From Pseudomonas sp. ok272 (GTDB lineage Bacteria; Pseudomonadota; Gammaproteobacteria; Pseudomonadales; Pseudomonadaceae): DNA of 64,000 nucleotides. The DNA lies in assembly GCF_900109995.1 (NCBI RefSeq), contig NZ_FOCB01000005.1, positions 62,001 to 126,000 of the forward strand. The letters run 5' to 3'. Position 1 is the first letter of the stretch; the number at the start of each line of letters is the position of its first letter. A program made the position numbers and the translations under genes. The notes beneath the pieces are model-generated. The model made no database searches. It saw only the letters and a program-made list of their open reading frames with translations, and was not told the origin of the DNA. Shown in pieces: positions 55,238-63,786 of this stretch.

Positions 55238-55870
55238 TCACGCCTGCACACTCAACCCATACTCACCCGCCGCATCCTGTAACCACAGCCACCAGTAATC
55301 GGAGAAGCTGCGGCGGATCAGCAGCTCCCAGGTGTCCTCGGCGGTGTGGCGAATCATCAGCTGGGACTTGGCGAACACCGTGCCCACCGCCTTGCCCACC
55401 GGGAAGTTGTTGGGGTGCACGTCGTAGCTGGTGGATTTCATCAGCACCTGGCGCACGTTCGGCCCGCTCAGTTCGAGCAGTTGCTGGCCGCCGCTGACGT
55501 TGATGATCGCAACGTGCAACTCGCCCAGGGCGGCTCGCAGCTTTTGCTCGCTCGCCAGCTCTTCGCCGCCGGGCACGATCAGCAGCCACTCGTCCGGCCC
55601 CATCCATTGCAGGCTGGTTTCACCCTTGACGATGACCCGCAAGGCACCCGGCAATTCAATACCCAGGGCCTTGTGCACGCCCTCGGCGAACGCCGCATCG
55701 TGGCCATCGCCACGGATCGTCAAATGGCCCAGGAGTTTCTTTTCGCGCACGGTGACACCGGCGTTCTTGCGGCCCTTGCCCACCAGGCTGGCGAGGTCGG
55801 CATGCTGCAGCGACGACTCGGCGCGAGCCCCGGTGGTGGGGCGTTGTGGGTATACGTTGGCTGTGGTCAT
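55238..55870 (-). CDS. soxG: Sarcosine oxidase gamma subunit
   Basis: 210 residues with the SoxG/GcvT-like fold (LTIRGDGHDAAFAEGVHKAL, WMGPDEWLLIVPGGEELASE, NVSGGQQLLELSGPNVRQVL). A structural partner in the four-subunit enzyme. Start at ATG 55870 (MTTANVYPQRPTTG) with GTGCTCCAC upstream; the longer open frame passes through a REP and is not used. It follows soxA with a 191-base gap occupied by REPs. Confidence 0.93.
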   Translation of the reverse strand: MTTANVYPQRPTTGARAESSLQHADLASLVGKGRKNAGVTVREKKLLGHLTIRGDGHDAAFAEGVHKALGIELPGALRVIVKGETSLQWMGPDEWLLIVPGGEELASEQKLRAALGELHVAIINVSGGQQLLELSGPNVRQVLMKSTSYDVHPNNFPVGKAVGTVFAKSQLMIRHTAEDTWELLIRRSFSDYWWLWLQDAAGEYGLSVQA

Positions 55871-55938
55871 GTGGAGCACCTGTTCTAAATTCTGATGTGC
55901 AATTAACCTCAATTTCAGTGGTGACCGAACCGCCGTCT

Positions 55939-56026
55939 TCGCGGGCAGGCCCGCTCCCACATGAATTGATGCCTGACTCAAATCCCCTTGGCGACTTCGA
56001 CCCTGTGGGAGCGAGCCTGCTCGCGA
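55939..56026. repeat. REP doublet between soxA and soxG
   Basis: TCGCGGGCAGGCCCGCTCCC-type unit at 55939-55961 and a GAGCCTGCTCG unit at 56004-56026 in reversed order. Confidence 0.88.
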
Positions 56027-56061
56027 AAGCGACAGCCGCCACCCCACAGGCACTGCAGCCC

Positions 56062-59000
56062 TCAAACGTTCTGGCGATCACCCTTCGGATCAAAAAACAC
56101 CGAAGACACAATCTCGGCCTCGATCACGCGGCCATCGGCCAGCGGCGCGAACACCCGCTCGCCGATGCGCTTCAAGCCACCCTTGACCACGCCCATGGCA
56201 AACGAATAGCCCAGGGAGTTGTGGGCATAGCTGGACGTGACGTGGCCGACCATCTTCATCGGGATCGCCTGCTTGGCATCGAACACCAGCTGTGCGCCTT
56301 CGGGCAGCCACACCGTTGGATCGAGCGGCTTCAAGCCCACCAGTTGCTTGCGCTCTTCACGCACGCAGTCTTCGCGGTTCATCCCGCGCCAGCCGATCCA
56401 CGAGAACGGCTTGGTACGGCCCACGCACCAGCCCATGTTCAGGTCGTCGGGGGTCATCGAGCCGTCGGTGTCCTGGCCGACGATGATGAAACCCTTCTCG
56501 GCCCGCAGCACGTGCATGGTCTCGGTGCCATACGGGGTCAGGTTGTAGGCCTTGCCCGCCTCGACGATCTGTTCGAGCACGCCCATGGCGTAGTCGGCCT
56601 GCACGTTGACTTCGAAGGACAGCTCGCCGGTAAACGAGATGCGGAACACCCGCGCCGGCACGCCGCCCACCAGGCCTTCTTTCCAGGTCATGAACGGGAA
56701 CGCTTCATTGCAGAGATCGATGCCGGTGACCTGGCTGAGCAGCGCGCGGCTGTTGGGGCCGGACAGGGTCAGCGTTGCCCAGTGGTCGGTGACCGAGGTG
56801 AAGTACACCTTCATCTCGGGCCATTCGGTCTGGTGGTACAGCTCCAGCCATTGCAGCACGCGGGCGGCGCCGCCGGTGGTGGTGGTCATCACGAAATGCT
56901 GGTCGGCCAGGCACGCCGTCACCCCATCGTCGAAGACCATGCCGTCTTCCTTGCACATCAGGCCGTAGCGGGCCTTGCCCACGTCGAGCTTGGTCCAGGC
57001 GTTGGTGTAGACGCGGTTGAGGAATTCGCGGGCGTCCGGGCCCTGGATATCGATCTTGCCCAGGGTGGACGCATCGAGCAGGCCGACGCTTTCGCGCACC
57101 GCCAGGCACTCGCGCTTGACCGCCGCATGCAGGTCTTCGCCGTTGCGCGGGAAGTACCACGGGCGCTTCCACTGGCCGACGTCTTCAAACTCGGCGCCGT
57201 TCTTCACATGCCAGTGATGCAGCGCGGTGTGGCGCACCGGTTCGAAGATGTGCCCGCAGTGCCGGCCCGCCACCGCGCCGAACGTCACCGGCGTGTAGTT
57301 GGGGCGGAACATGGTGGTGCCCATCTGCGGGATTGTCACGTTCAGCGAACGGGCCGCAATGGCCAGGCCGTTGACGTTGCCCAGCTTGCCCTGGTCGGTG
57401 CCGAAGCCCAGCGCGGTGTAGCGCTTGACGTGTTCCACCGACTCGAAGCCCTCGCGGGTCGCCAGTTCGATGGCGGCGGCGGTGACGTCGTTCTGCAGGT
57501 CGACGAATTGCTTCGGTGCCCGTGCCGTGGCTTTTTCGTGGGGCACCTGGAACAGCGCCAGCGTTGGTTCTTCATGGCGGCTCAGGGCCTTGGGCAGCAC
57601 GCCTTCGACCACGCCGAAGCCGGCTTCACTGGCCGCGCGGGCGCCGCCTTCAAAGCCGTCGGCCAGGGAGTCACCGAGGCCGTAGACGCCGTTGATGCCC
57701 CCCACGCACACGCGTTTCTGCGGCGCTTGGCCGGGGACAAAGCCGAGGATGTCGTCACGCCAGGTCGGCTTGCCGCCCAAGTGCGAGGCCAGGTGCACCA
57801 CCGGGCTGTAGCCACCCGAGCTGGCAACCACATCGCACTCCAGCCATTCGCCGGGACTGGTGACGGCATGGGCCTTCACATCGATCGCCGCGACGCGGGC
57901 AGCGGTGACGCGCTTGCTGCCACGGGTCTCGATCACCGCGCTGCTGGTGAGGATGCGAATGCCCTTGGCCCGCGCCTCTTCCACCAGCGCGCCGCGCGGG
58001 TTGCTGCGGGCATCGGCGATGGCCACGACCTGCAGGCTGGCGTCGAGCCAATCCAGGGCGACGCGGTAGGCATGGTCGTTGTTGGTCGACAGCACCAGCT
58101 TTTTACCCGGCGCCACACCGTAGCGGCGCACGTAGGTGGAAACCGCGCCGGCCAGCATGTTGCCCGGCACGTCGTTGTTGCCGTAGACCAGCGGACGCTC
58201 GCACGCGCCGGTCGCCAGGACCACGCGGTTGGCGCGCACCCGGTGGATCCGCTGGCGCACCTGGCCAATCGGCGCACGGTCGCCGAGGTGATCGGTGAGG
58301 CGCTCGTGAATGGTCAGGAAGTTGTGGTCGTGGTAGCCGTTGACGGTGGCGCGGGGCAGCAGCAACACGTCCGGGGTGTCCTTGAGTTCGGCAATGACGC
58401 TGGCGACCCACTCTGCCGCGGGCTTGCCGTCGAGGCTTTCACGCGAATCGAGCAGGCTGCCGCCGAACTCTTCCTGCTCATCGGCCAGGATCACCCGCGC
58501 ACCGCTGCGCGCCGCCGCCAATGCAGCGGCCAGGCCAGCAGGACCGGCGCCGACGATCAGCACGTCGCAGTGCTGGTTCATGTAGTCGTAGGTGTCCGGG
58601 TCGTTCTCGGTGGGCGAGCGGCCCAGGCCCGCGGCCTTGCGGATGTACTTCTCGTAGGTCATCCAGAACGACTGCGGGTACATGAACGTCTTGTAGTAGA
58701 AGCCCGGCGGCATCAGCGTGCCGCCGACCTTGCCGAGGATGCCCATCACGTCGTTGTTGACGCTCGGCCAGCCGTTGGTGCTGGTGGCGACCAGGCCCTG
58801 GTACAACGCCTGTTGCGTGGCGCGCACGTTGGGGATTTGCGTGGCTTCGGTGGCACCGATCTGCAGCACCGCGTTGGGTTCCTCGGCGCCCGCGGCAAAG
58901 ATGCCGCGCGGGCGCGAGTACTTGAAGCTGCGGCCGATGATGTCGACCCCGTTGGCCAGCAGCGCGGCGGCCAGGGAGTCGCCTTCAAAGCCTTTGTAGG

Positions 59001-59079
59001 CCTGGCCATTGAAGGTGAAGCTCAACACTTTGTTGCGGTCGATCCGTCCACCGTTGGACAGGCGATTGATCTGGCTCAT
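56062..59079 (-). CDS. soxA: Sarcosine oxidase alpha subunit
   Basis: 1005 residues, full length. In order: an N-terminal ferredoxin-like segment (SFTFNGQAYKGFEGDSLAAA), an NAD-binding Rossmann domain (VLIVGAGPAGLAAALAAARS), a pyridine-nucleotide oxidoreductase region (PLVYGNNDVPGNMLAGAV) and a C-terminal GcvT-like folate domain (about 600-1000) where the methyl group is passed to tetrahydrofolate as 5,10-methylene-THF. The heterotetramer oxidises sarcosine to glycine. It overlaps soxD by four bases. Confidence 0.96.
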   Translation of the reverse strand: MSQINRLSNGGRIDRNKVLSFTFNGQAYKGFEGDSLAAALLANGVDIIGRSFKYSRPRGIFAAGAEEPNAVLQIGATEATQIPNVRATQQALYQGLVATSTNGWPSVNNDVMGILGKVGGTLMPPGFYYKTFMYPQSFWMTYEKYIRKAAGLGRSPTENDPDTYDYMNQHCDVLIVGAGPAGLAAALAAARSGARVILADEQEEFGGSLLDSRESLDGKPAAEWVASVIAELKDTPDVLLLPRATVNGYHDHNFLTIHERLTDHLGDRAPIGQVRQRIHRVRANRVVLATGACERPLVYGNNDVPGNMLAGAVSTYVRRYGVAPGKKLVLSTNNDHAYRVALDWLDASLQVVAIADARSNPRGALVEEARAKGIRILTSSAVIETRGSKRVTAARVAAIDVKAHAVTSPGEWLECDVVASSGGYSPVVHLASHLGGKPTWRDDILGFVPGQAPQKRVCVGGINGVYGLGDSLADGFEGGARAASEAGFGVVEGVLPKALSRHEEPTLALFQVPHEKATARAPKQFVDLQNDVTAAAIELATREGFESVEHVKRYTALGFGTDQGKLGNVNGLAIAARSLNVTIPQMGTTMFRPNYTPVTFGAVAGRHCGHIFEPVRHTALHHWHVKNGAEFEDVGQWKRPWYFPRNGEDLHAAVKRECLAVRESVGLLDASTLGKIDIQGPDAREFLNRVYTNAWTKLDVGKARYGLMCKEDGMVFDDGVTACLADQHFVMTTTTGGAARVLQWLELYHQTEWPEMKVYFTSVTDHWATLTLSGPNSRALLSQVTGIDLCNEAFPFMTWKEGLVGGVPARVFRISFTGELSFEVNVQADYAMGVLEQIVEAGKAYNLTPYGTETMHVLRAEKGFIIVGQDTDGSMTPDDLNMGWCVGRTKPFSWIGWRGMNREDCVREERKQLVGLKPLDPTVWLPEGAQLVFDAKQAIPMKMVGHVTSSYAHNSLGYSFAMGVVKGGLKRIGERVFAPLADGRVIEAEIVSSVFFDPKGDRQNV

Positions 59080-59405
59080 ACCTTGGCTCCCAGCGCCTGT
59101 GGGGTGGTTTTCGGGCTGTCAGCCTGATCGGTGAACTGCGGCTTGGTGCCGATCTTGTAGGTTTCGAGAATCTCGTAGGTCACGGTGTCGCGGGTGACGT
59201 TGAAGTACTGGCGGCAACCGGCAACGTGGTCCCACAACTCGTGGTGCAGGCCCCGTGGGTTATCGCGGAAGAACATATAGTCGCCCCACTGCTCGTCGGT
59301 GCAGGTGTTGGGGTCCAGGGGCCGCGGGATATGGGCTTGGCCGGAGGCATGGAATTCCTCTTCGGAGCGCAACTCGCCGCAGTGAGGACAGAAGATATGC
59401 AACAT
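59076..59405 (-). CDS. soxD: Sarcosine oxidase delta subunit
   Basis: 109 residues. Zinc-binding subunit with the N-terminal CxxC (MLHIFCPHCGELRSEEEFH) and the later histidine and cysteine in LWDHVAGCRQYF. The 14-base gap to soxB includes its own ribosome site (AGGAGAAATTCCT). The open frame continues upstream into soxB in another frame, so the short form starting at ATG 59405 is right. Confidence 0.94.
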   Translation of the reverse strand: MLHIFCPHCGELRSEEEFHASGQAHIPRPLDPNTCTDEQWGDYMFFRDNPRGLHHELWDHVAGCRQYFNVTRDTVTYEILETYKIGTKPQFTDQADSPKTTPQALGAKV

Positions 59406-59419
59406 AGGAATTTCTCCTG

Positions 59420-60670
59420 TTAGTGGGCGACGGCCGCAGCGCCGTGTTCGTCGATCAGCGCACCGTTGTGGAACCGGTCGATGGAGAACGGCGCGGCCAA
59501 TGGGTGCATCTCGCCCTTGGCCAGGCTCGCGGCAAACACGTTGCCCGAACCCGGCGTGGCCTTGAAGCCGCCCGTGCCCCAACCGCAGTTGAAGAACATG
59601 TTCGGCACCGGGGTCTTGGAGATGATCGGGCAGGCGTCGGGGGTGGTGTCGACGATGCCGCCCCACTGGCGGTTCATCCGCACGCGGGACAGCACCGGGA
59701 ACATCTCGACGATGGCCTGGATGGTGTGTTCGATCACCGGGTAGGAACCGCGCTGGCCGTAGCCGTTGTAGCCGTCGATGCCGGCGCCGATGACCAGGTC
59801 GCCCTTGTCGGACTGGCTGATGTAGCCGTGCACCGCGTTGGACATGATCACGCTGTCGATGATCGGCTTGATCGGCTCGGACACCAACGCTTGCAGCGGG
59901 TGGGATTCGATCGGCAGGCGGAACCCGGCGAGCTTGGCCATGTGCCCGGAGTTACCGGCCGTGACCACGCCGACGCGCTTGGCGCCGATGAAGCCCTTGT
60001 TGGTCTCGACGCCGATGCACACGCCGTTTTCCTTGCGAAAGCCGATCACTTCGGTCTGCTGGATCAGGTCCACGCCCAAGGCATCGGCGGCGCGGGCAAA
60101 GCCCCAGGCCACGGCATCGTGACGGGCCACGCCGCCCCGCCGTTGCACAGTGGCGCCCAGCACCGGGTAGCGGGTGTTCTTCGAGCAATCGAGGTACGGG
60201 ATCTCGTCGGCCACTTGCTGGGCGTTGAGCAATTCACCGTCGACGCCGTTGAGGCGGTTGGCGCTGACCCGGCGCTCGGAGTCGCGGATGTCCTGCAGGG
60301 TGTGGCACAGGTTGTAGACCCCACGCTGGGAGAACATCACGTTGTAGTTCAAGTCCTGGGACAGGCCTTCCCAGAGTTTCATCGCGTGTTCGTACAGGTG
60401 CGCCGACTCATCCCACAGGTAGTTGGAACGCACGATGGTGGTGTTGCGCGCCGTGTTGCCACCGCCCAGCCAGCCCTTCTCGACCACGGCCACGTTGGTG
60501 ATGCCGTGCTCCTTGGCCAGGTAGTAGGCGGTGGCCAGGCCATGCCCGCCGCCGCCGACGATGATCACGTCGTAGACCTTTTTCGGGGTCGGCGTGCGCC
60601 ACATCTTCTGCCAGTTTTCGTGGTGGCTGAGTGAGTGCTTGAAGAGGCCGAAGCCCGAGTAGCGTTGCAT
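59420..60670 (-). CDS. soxB: Sarcosine oxidase beta subunit
   Basis: 416 residues. DAO-family flavoprotein that carries the sarcosine-oxidising site and the covalent FMN. The FAD motif is [20 protein letters not shown], with the conserved [20 protein letters not shown] after it. I start at [18 protein letters not shown] (60670), eight bases after GGAG; an ATG two codons earlier is too near the site. The gene follows glyA after 22 bases in the same direction. Confidence 0.96.
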   Translation of the reverse strand: MQRYSGFGLFKHSLSHHENWQKMWRTPTPKKVYDVIIVGGGGHGLATAYYLAKEHGITNVAVVEKGWLGGGNTARNTTIVRSNYLWDESAHLYEHAMKLWEGLSQDLNYNVMFSQRGVYNLCHTLQDIRDSERRVSANRLNGVDGELLNAQQVADEIPYLDCSKNTRYPVLGATVQRRGGVARHDAVAWGFARAADALGVDLIQQTEVIGFRKENGVCIGVETNKGFIGAKRVGVVTAGNSGHMAKLAGFRLPIESHPLQALVSEPIKPIIDSVIMSNAVHGYISQSDKGDLVIGAGIDGYNGYGQRGSYPVIEHTIQAIVEMFPVLSRVRMNRQWGGIVDTTPDACPIISKTPVPNMFFNCGWGTGGFKATPGSGNVFAASLAKGEMHPLAAPFSIDRFHNGALIDEHGAAAVAH

Positions 60671-60692
60671 AGTCATTACTCCAAAACCGCGC

Positions 60693-61946
60693 TCAGCGAT
60701 AAACCGGGAAGTCCGCGCACAGGGCCGTCACGTGCTTGGCGACATTGGCCTCGACATCGGCATCGCCGAGGTTGTCGAGGATGTCGCAGATCCAGCCCGC
60801 CAACTCGCTGCACTGGGCAACCTTGAAGCCGCGCGTGGTCACCGCCGGGGTGCCGATGCGCAGGCCCGAGGTGACGAACGGCGACTGCGGATCGTTGGGC
60901 ACGGCGTTCTTGTTGACGGTGATGTGGGCACGCCCCAGGGCGGCGTCGGCGTCCTTGCCGGTCAGGCCCTGGCGGATCAGGCTGACCAGGAACAGGTGGT
61001 TATCGGTGCCGCCGGACACTACATCGTAGCCACGTTTGATAAAGACGCCGGCCATGGCCTGGGCGTTGTCGATCACCTGTTGCTGATACGCCTTGAAGCC
61101 GGGCTCCAGCGCTTCCTTGAAACACACGGCCTTGCCGGCGATCACGTGCATCAGCGGGCCGCCCTGGCCGCCGGGGAACACCGCGGCGTTGAGTTTTTTC
61201 TCCAGGGTTTCGTTGGCGCGGGCCAGGATCAGCCCGCCGCGTGGACCGCGCAGGGTCTTGTGGGTGGTGGTGGTGACCACGTCGGCGTAAGGCAGAGGGT
61301 TCGGGTACAGGCCGGCGGCCACCAATCCGGCCACATGCGCCATGTCAACGAACAAATAGGCGCCCACCTTGTCGGCGATTTGCCGGAAGCGTGGGAAGTC
61401 CAGGGTCTTGGAGTAGGCGGAGAAGCCGGCGATGATCATTTTCGGCTGGTGTTCCACGGCCAGGCGCTCGACTTCGTCGTAGTCGATCAAGCCGGTGGCA
61501 GTGTCGATGCCGTACTGCACGGCGTTGTAGAGCTTGCCGGAGAAACTCACCTTGGCGCCGTGGGTCAGGTGGCCGCCGTGGGCCAGGCTCATGCCCAGCA
61601 CGGTATCGCCGGCATTGAGCAGCGCCAGGTAGACCGCGGCGTTGGCCTGGCTGCCGGAGTGCGGCTGGACGTTGGCGTAGTCGGCGCCGAACAGTTGCTT
61701 GGCGCGCTCGATGGCCAGGGCCTCGACCTTGTCCACGTGTTCGCAGCCGCCGTAATAGCGCTTGCCCGGGTAGCCTTCGGCGTACTTGTTGGTCAGGCCG
61801 CTGCCTTGGGCCTGCATCACGCGCTTGCTGGTGTAGTTCTCGGACGCAATCAGCTCGATGTGATCTTCCTGGCGTTGCTCCTCGGCATTCATCGCCGCCA
61901 GCAATGCATCGTCGTAGCCCTGGATCTGGTCTTGCTTGCTGAACAT
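60693..61946 (-). CDS. glyA: Serine hydroxymethyltransferase
   Basis: 417 residues, standard for SHMT. PLP enzyme interconverting glycine plus 5,10-methylene-THF and serine plus THF. Signature stretches: [20 protein letters not shown], the [17 protein letters not shown] lysine motif and [18 protein letters not shown]. Start at ATG 61946 with GGGAGAGACGCG before it. First gene of the glyA-soxBDAG-purU-fdhA operon; in P. aeruginosa this copy is glyA1. It converts the glycine from sarcosine oxidase to serine with the C1 unit formed by the same enzyme. Confidence 0.96.
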   Translation of the reverse strand: MFSKQDQIQGYDDALLAAMNAEEQRQEDHIELIASENYTSKRVMQAQGSGLTNKYAEGYPGKRYYGGCEHVDKVEALAIERAKQLFGADYANVQPHSGSQANAAVYLALLNAGDTVLGMSLAHGGHLTHGAKVSFSGKLYNAVQYGIDTATGLIDYDEVERLAVEHQPKMIIAGFSAYSKTLDFPRFRQIADKVGAYLFVDMAHVAGLVAAGLYPNPLPYADVVTTTTHKTLRGPRGGLILARANETLEKKLNAAVFPGGQGGPLMHVIAGKAVCFKEALEPGFKAYQQQVIDNAQAMAGVFIKRGYDVVSGGTDNHLFLVSLIRQGLTGKDADAALGRAHITVNKNAVPNDPQSPFVTSGLRIGTPAVTTRGFKVAQCSELAGWICDILDNLGDADVEANVAKHVTALCADFPVYR

Positions 61947-62139
61947 CGCGTCTCTCCCAGCGGCGGCGGTGCGCCATTCGTCTCGGTCAGGCAGTTGCCC
62001 TTTGGATGCGATGGTAGGGCCGGGGCAGACCGGCCAAATGCCTATGGGCGCCACGCAAAGGTGCGTTTACGACATGGGCACAAAGAGTCAGCTTGATGAG
62101 GATCTCTGCGGCATCGCGAGCAGGAATCTGGGCTGAGCC

Positions 62140-62228
62140 CGTAGGAGCGAGGCTTGCCCGCGAACCGGCCAGCCCATTCAACATCGATGTCGTCAGGCTT
62201 ACCGCCTTCGCGGGCAAGCCTCGCTCCA
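62140..62228. repeat. REP doublet (GAGGCTTGCCCGCG type) upstream of glyA
   Basis: Arms GTAGGAGCGAGGCTTGCCCG (62140 onward) and CGCGGGCAAGCCTCGCTCC (to 62228), inverted, spacer about 44 bases. Confidence 0.88.
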
Positions 62229-62334
62229 AGGAATTGAGCTGGTCCCCGGATGTGTGTTCGCCGTGGACCAGGGTGGGAGCAACTGTCTTAACCCACCGCC
62301 CGTCAGCGGCAGTGATGCCGACTGGCACGACCTC

Positions 62335-62358
62335 ATCGCGGGCAGGCCCGCTCCCACA
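62335..62358. repeat. Single REP in the glyA/ltaA gap
   Basis: ATCGCGGGCAGGCCCGCTCC form, without an inverted partner. Confidence 0.82.
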
Positions 62359-62368
62359 GTGATCGCCA

Positions 62369-62420
62369 GTGGGCACAAGACCTGTACCCAACCCAAATCC
62401 CCGGTGGGCACAAGACCTGT
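62369..62420. repeat. 17-bp direct repeat, period 35
   Basis: GTGGGCACAAGACCTGT at 62369-62385 and exactly again at 62404-62420. Unrelated to REPs; about 170 bases before ltaA. Confidence 0.75.
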
Positions 62421-62592
62421 GTCCAGCCCACAGGGACAGCTGTTGTGTGGGAGAGTGAGTGCATAAATCGCCAGCAAACTGGTAACGTCCTGAAAACGAC
62501 CGACCGTGTGCCCGGCGAATGATCTTCGCTAAGGTGCACCTCACATTGACCAAGAAGCGCCACAAGCGCCTCGACCACGGAAAACCCGGGCC

Positions 62593-63633
62593 ATGACCGA
62601 CAAGAGCCAACAATTCGCCAGCGACAACTATTCCGGTATCTGCCCTGAGGCCTGGGCCGCCATGGAGCTGGCCAACCAGGGCCACCAACGCGCCTACGGC
62701 GACGATGAATGGACCGCCCGCGCCTCGGACCATTTCCGCCAACTGTTCGAAACCGACTGCGAAGTGTTCTTCGCCTTCAACGGCACGGCGGCCAACTCCC
62801 TGGCGCTGTCGTCGCTGTGCCAGAGCTACCACAGCGTGATCTGCTCGGAGACCGCCCACGTCGAGACCGACGAATGCGGCGCGCCGGAGTTCTTCTCCAA
62901 CGGCTCCAAGCTGCTGGTCGCGCGCACCGAAAACGGCAAGCTGACACCGGAGTCGATCCGCGAGATCGCCCTCAAGCGCCAGGACATCCACTACCCCAAG
63001 CCCCGCGTCGTGACCCTGACCCAGGCCACCGAAGTCGGCAGCGTCTACACCCCGGAAGAAGTCCGCGCCATCAGCGTCACCTGCAAGGAACTGGGGCTGA
63101 ACCTGCACATGGACGGCGCCCGCTTCTCCAACGCCTGCGCGTTCCTCGGCTGCTCGCCGGCCGACCTGACCTGGAAAGCCGGCGTCGATGTGCTGTGCTT
63201 CGGCGGCACCAAGAACGGCATGGCCGTGGGTGAAGCGATCCTGTTCTTCAACCAGAAGCTGGCCGAAGACTTCGACTACCGCTGCAAGCAGGCCGGGCAA
63301 CTGGCGTCGAAGATGCGTTTCCTCTCGGCCCCCTGGGTCGGCATCCTGGAGACCAACGCCTGGCTCAAATACGCCCGCCACGCCAACCACTGCGCGCAGT
63401 TGCTGGCCGAGCTGGTCAGCGACATTCCGGGCGTCGAGCTGATGTTCCCAGTGCAGGCCAACGGCGTGTTCCTGCAACTGTCGGAATCGGCCGTCGCCGC
63501 CTTGACCGCCAAGGGCTGGCGCTTCTACACCTTCATCGGCAAGGGCGGCGCACGCTTCATGTGCTCCTGGGACACCGAAGAAGAACGGGTGCGCGAGCTG
63601 GCGGCGGATATCCGTGAGGTGATGTCGGCCTAA
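62593..63633 (+). CDS. ltaA: Low-specificity L-threonine aldolase
   Basis: 346 residues, PLP fold-type I. It cleaves L-threonine or L-allo-threonine to glycine and acetaldehyde. Seen are the NGTAANSLALSSLCQ phosphate loop, LNLHMDGARFSNACAFLG and the Schiff-base lysine in VLCFGGTKNGMAVGEAI. It neighbours glyA as PA5413 does in P. aeruginosa, which fits a glycine-centred region. The ATG at 62593 follows GGAAAACCCGGGCC. A REP pair lies after the stop. Confidence 0.93.
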   Translation: MTDKSQQFASDNYSGICPEAWAAMELANQGHQRAYGDDEWTARASDHFRQLFETDCEVFFAFNGTAANSLALSSLCQSYHSVICSETAHVETDECGAPEFFSNGSKLLVARTENGKLTPESIREIALKRQDIHYPKPRVVTLTQATEVGSVYTPEEVRAISVTCKELGLNLHMDGARFSNACAFLGCSPADLTWKAGVDVLCFGGTKNGMAVGEAILFFNQKLAEDFDYRCKQAGQLASKMRFLSAPWVGILETNAWLKYARHANHCAQLLAELVSDIPGVELMFPVQANGVFLQLSESAVAALTAKGWRFYTFIGKGGARFMCSWDTEEERVRELAADIREVMSA

Positions 63634-63646
63634 GGCGCGTCACCCC

Positions 63647-63742
63647 TGTGGGAGCGAGACCGGCTTGCCGGCAATGGCGTCGGCACAATCAACCTCAAGG
63701 TTGACTGACCTACCGCTTTCGCGAGCAGGTTCGCTCCCACAC
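63647..63742. repeat. Chimeric REP doublet after ltaA
   Basis: The left unit reads GTGGGAGCGAGACCGGCTTG then CCGGCA, a different core palindrome (CCGGCTTGCCGG), while the right unit (63719-63742) is the usual type with one change. The two arms cannot pair fully. Confidence 0.8.
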
Positions 63743-63786
63743 AGTCGTGGGCCCTCGCCCAAACAACACTCAGCAGGAGCTCGCGC

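Larger units (their letters stand above)
61947..62592. other. Promoter region between glyA and ltaA
   Basis: 646 bases between divergent genes. It holds inverted repeats near glyA (GGCCGG/CCGGCC at 62018-62035 and ACGCA-AAGG-TGCGT at 62053-62066), a REP doublet (62140-62228), a single REP (62335-62358) and a 17-bp direct repeat (62369-62420). The glyA-proximal repeats are where regulators such as GbdR or SouR would be expected, but I did not recognise a consensus site. No gene seen. Confidence 0.55.

Noticed and set aside
55846..59127. A 1093-codon open frame on the plus strand opposite soxA
   Set aside because: It is antisense to a complete, motif-rich soxA and has the repetitive Val/Gly/Ala/His/Arg composition typical of shadow frames in GC-rich codons. 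It has no ribosome site or domain.
62369..62420. The direct repeat considered as a CRISPR array
   Set aside because: Only two units of 17 bp, with an 18-base spacer and no cas genes.
23598..63742. REP doublets considered as small RNA genes or factor-independent terminators
   Set aside because: They occur in both orientations and between co-directional operon genes, lack consistent T-runs and match the known REP palindrome form.
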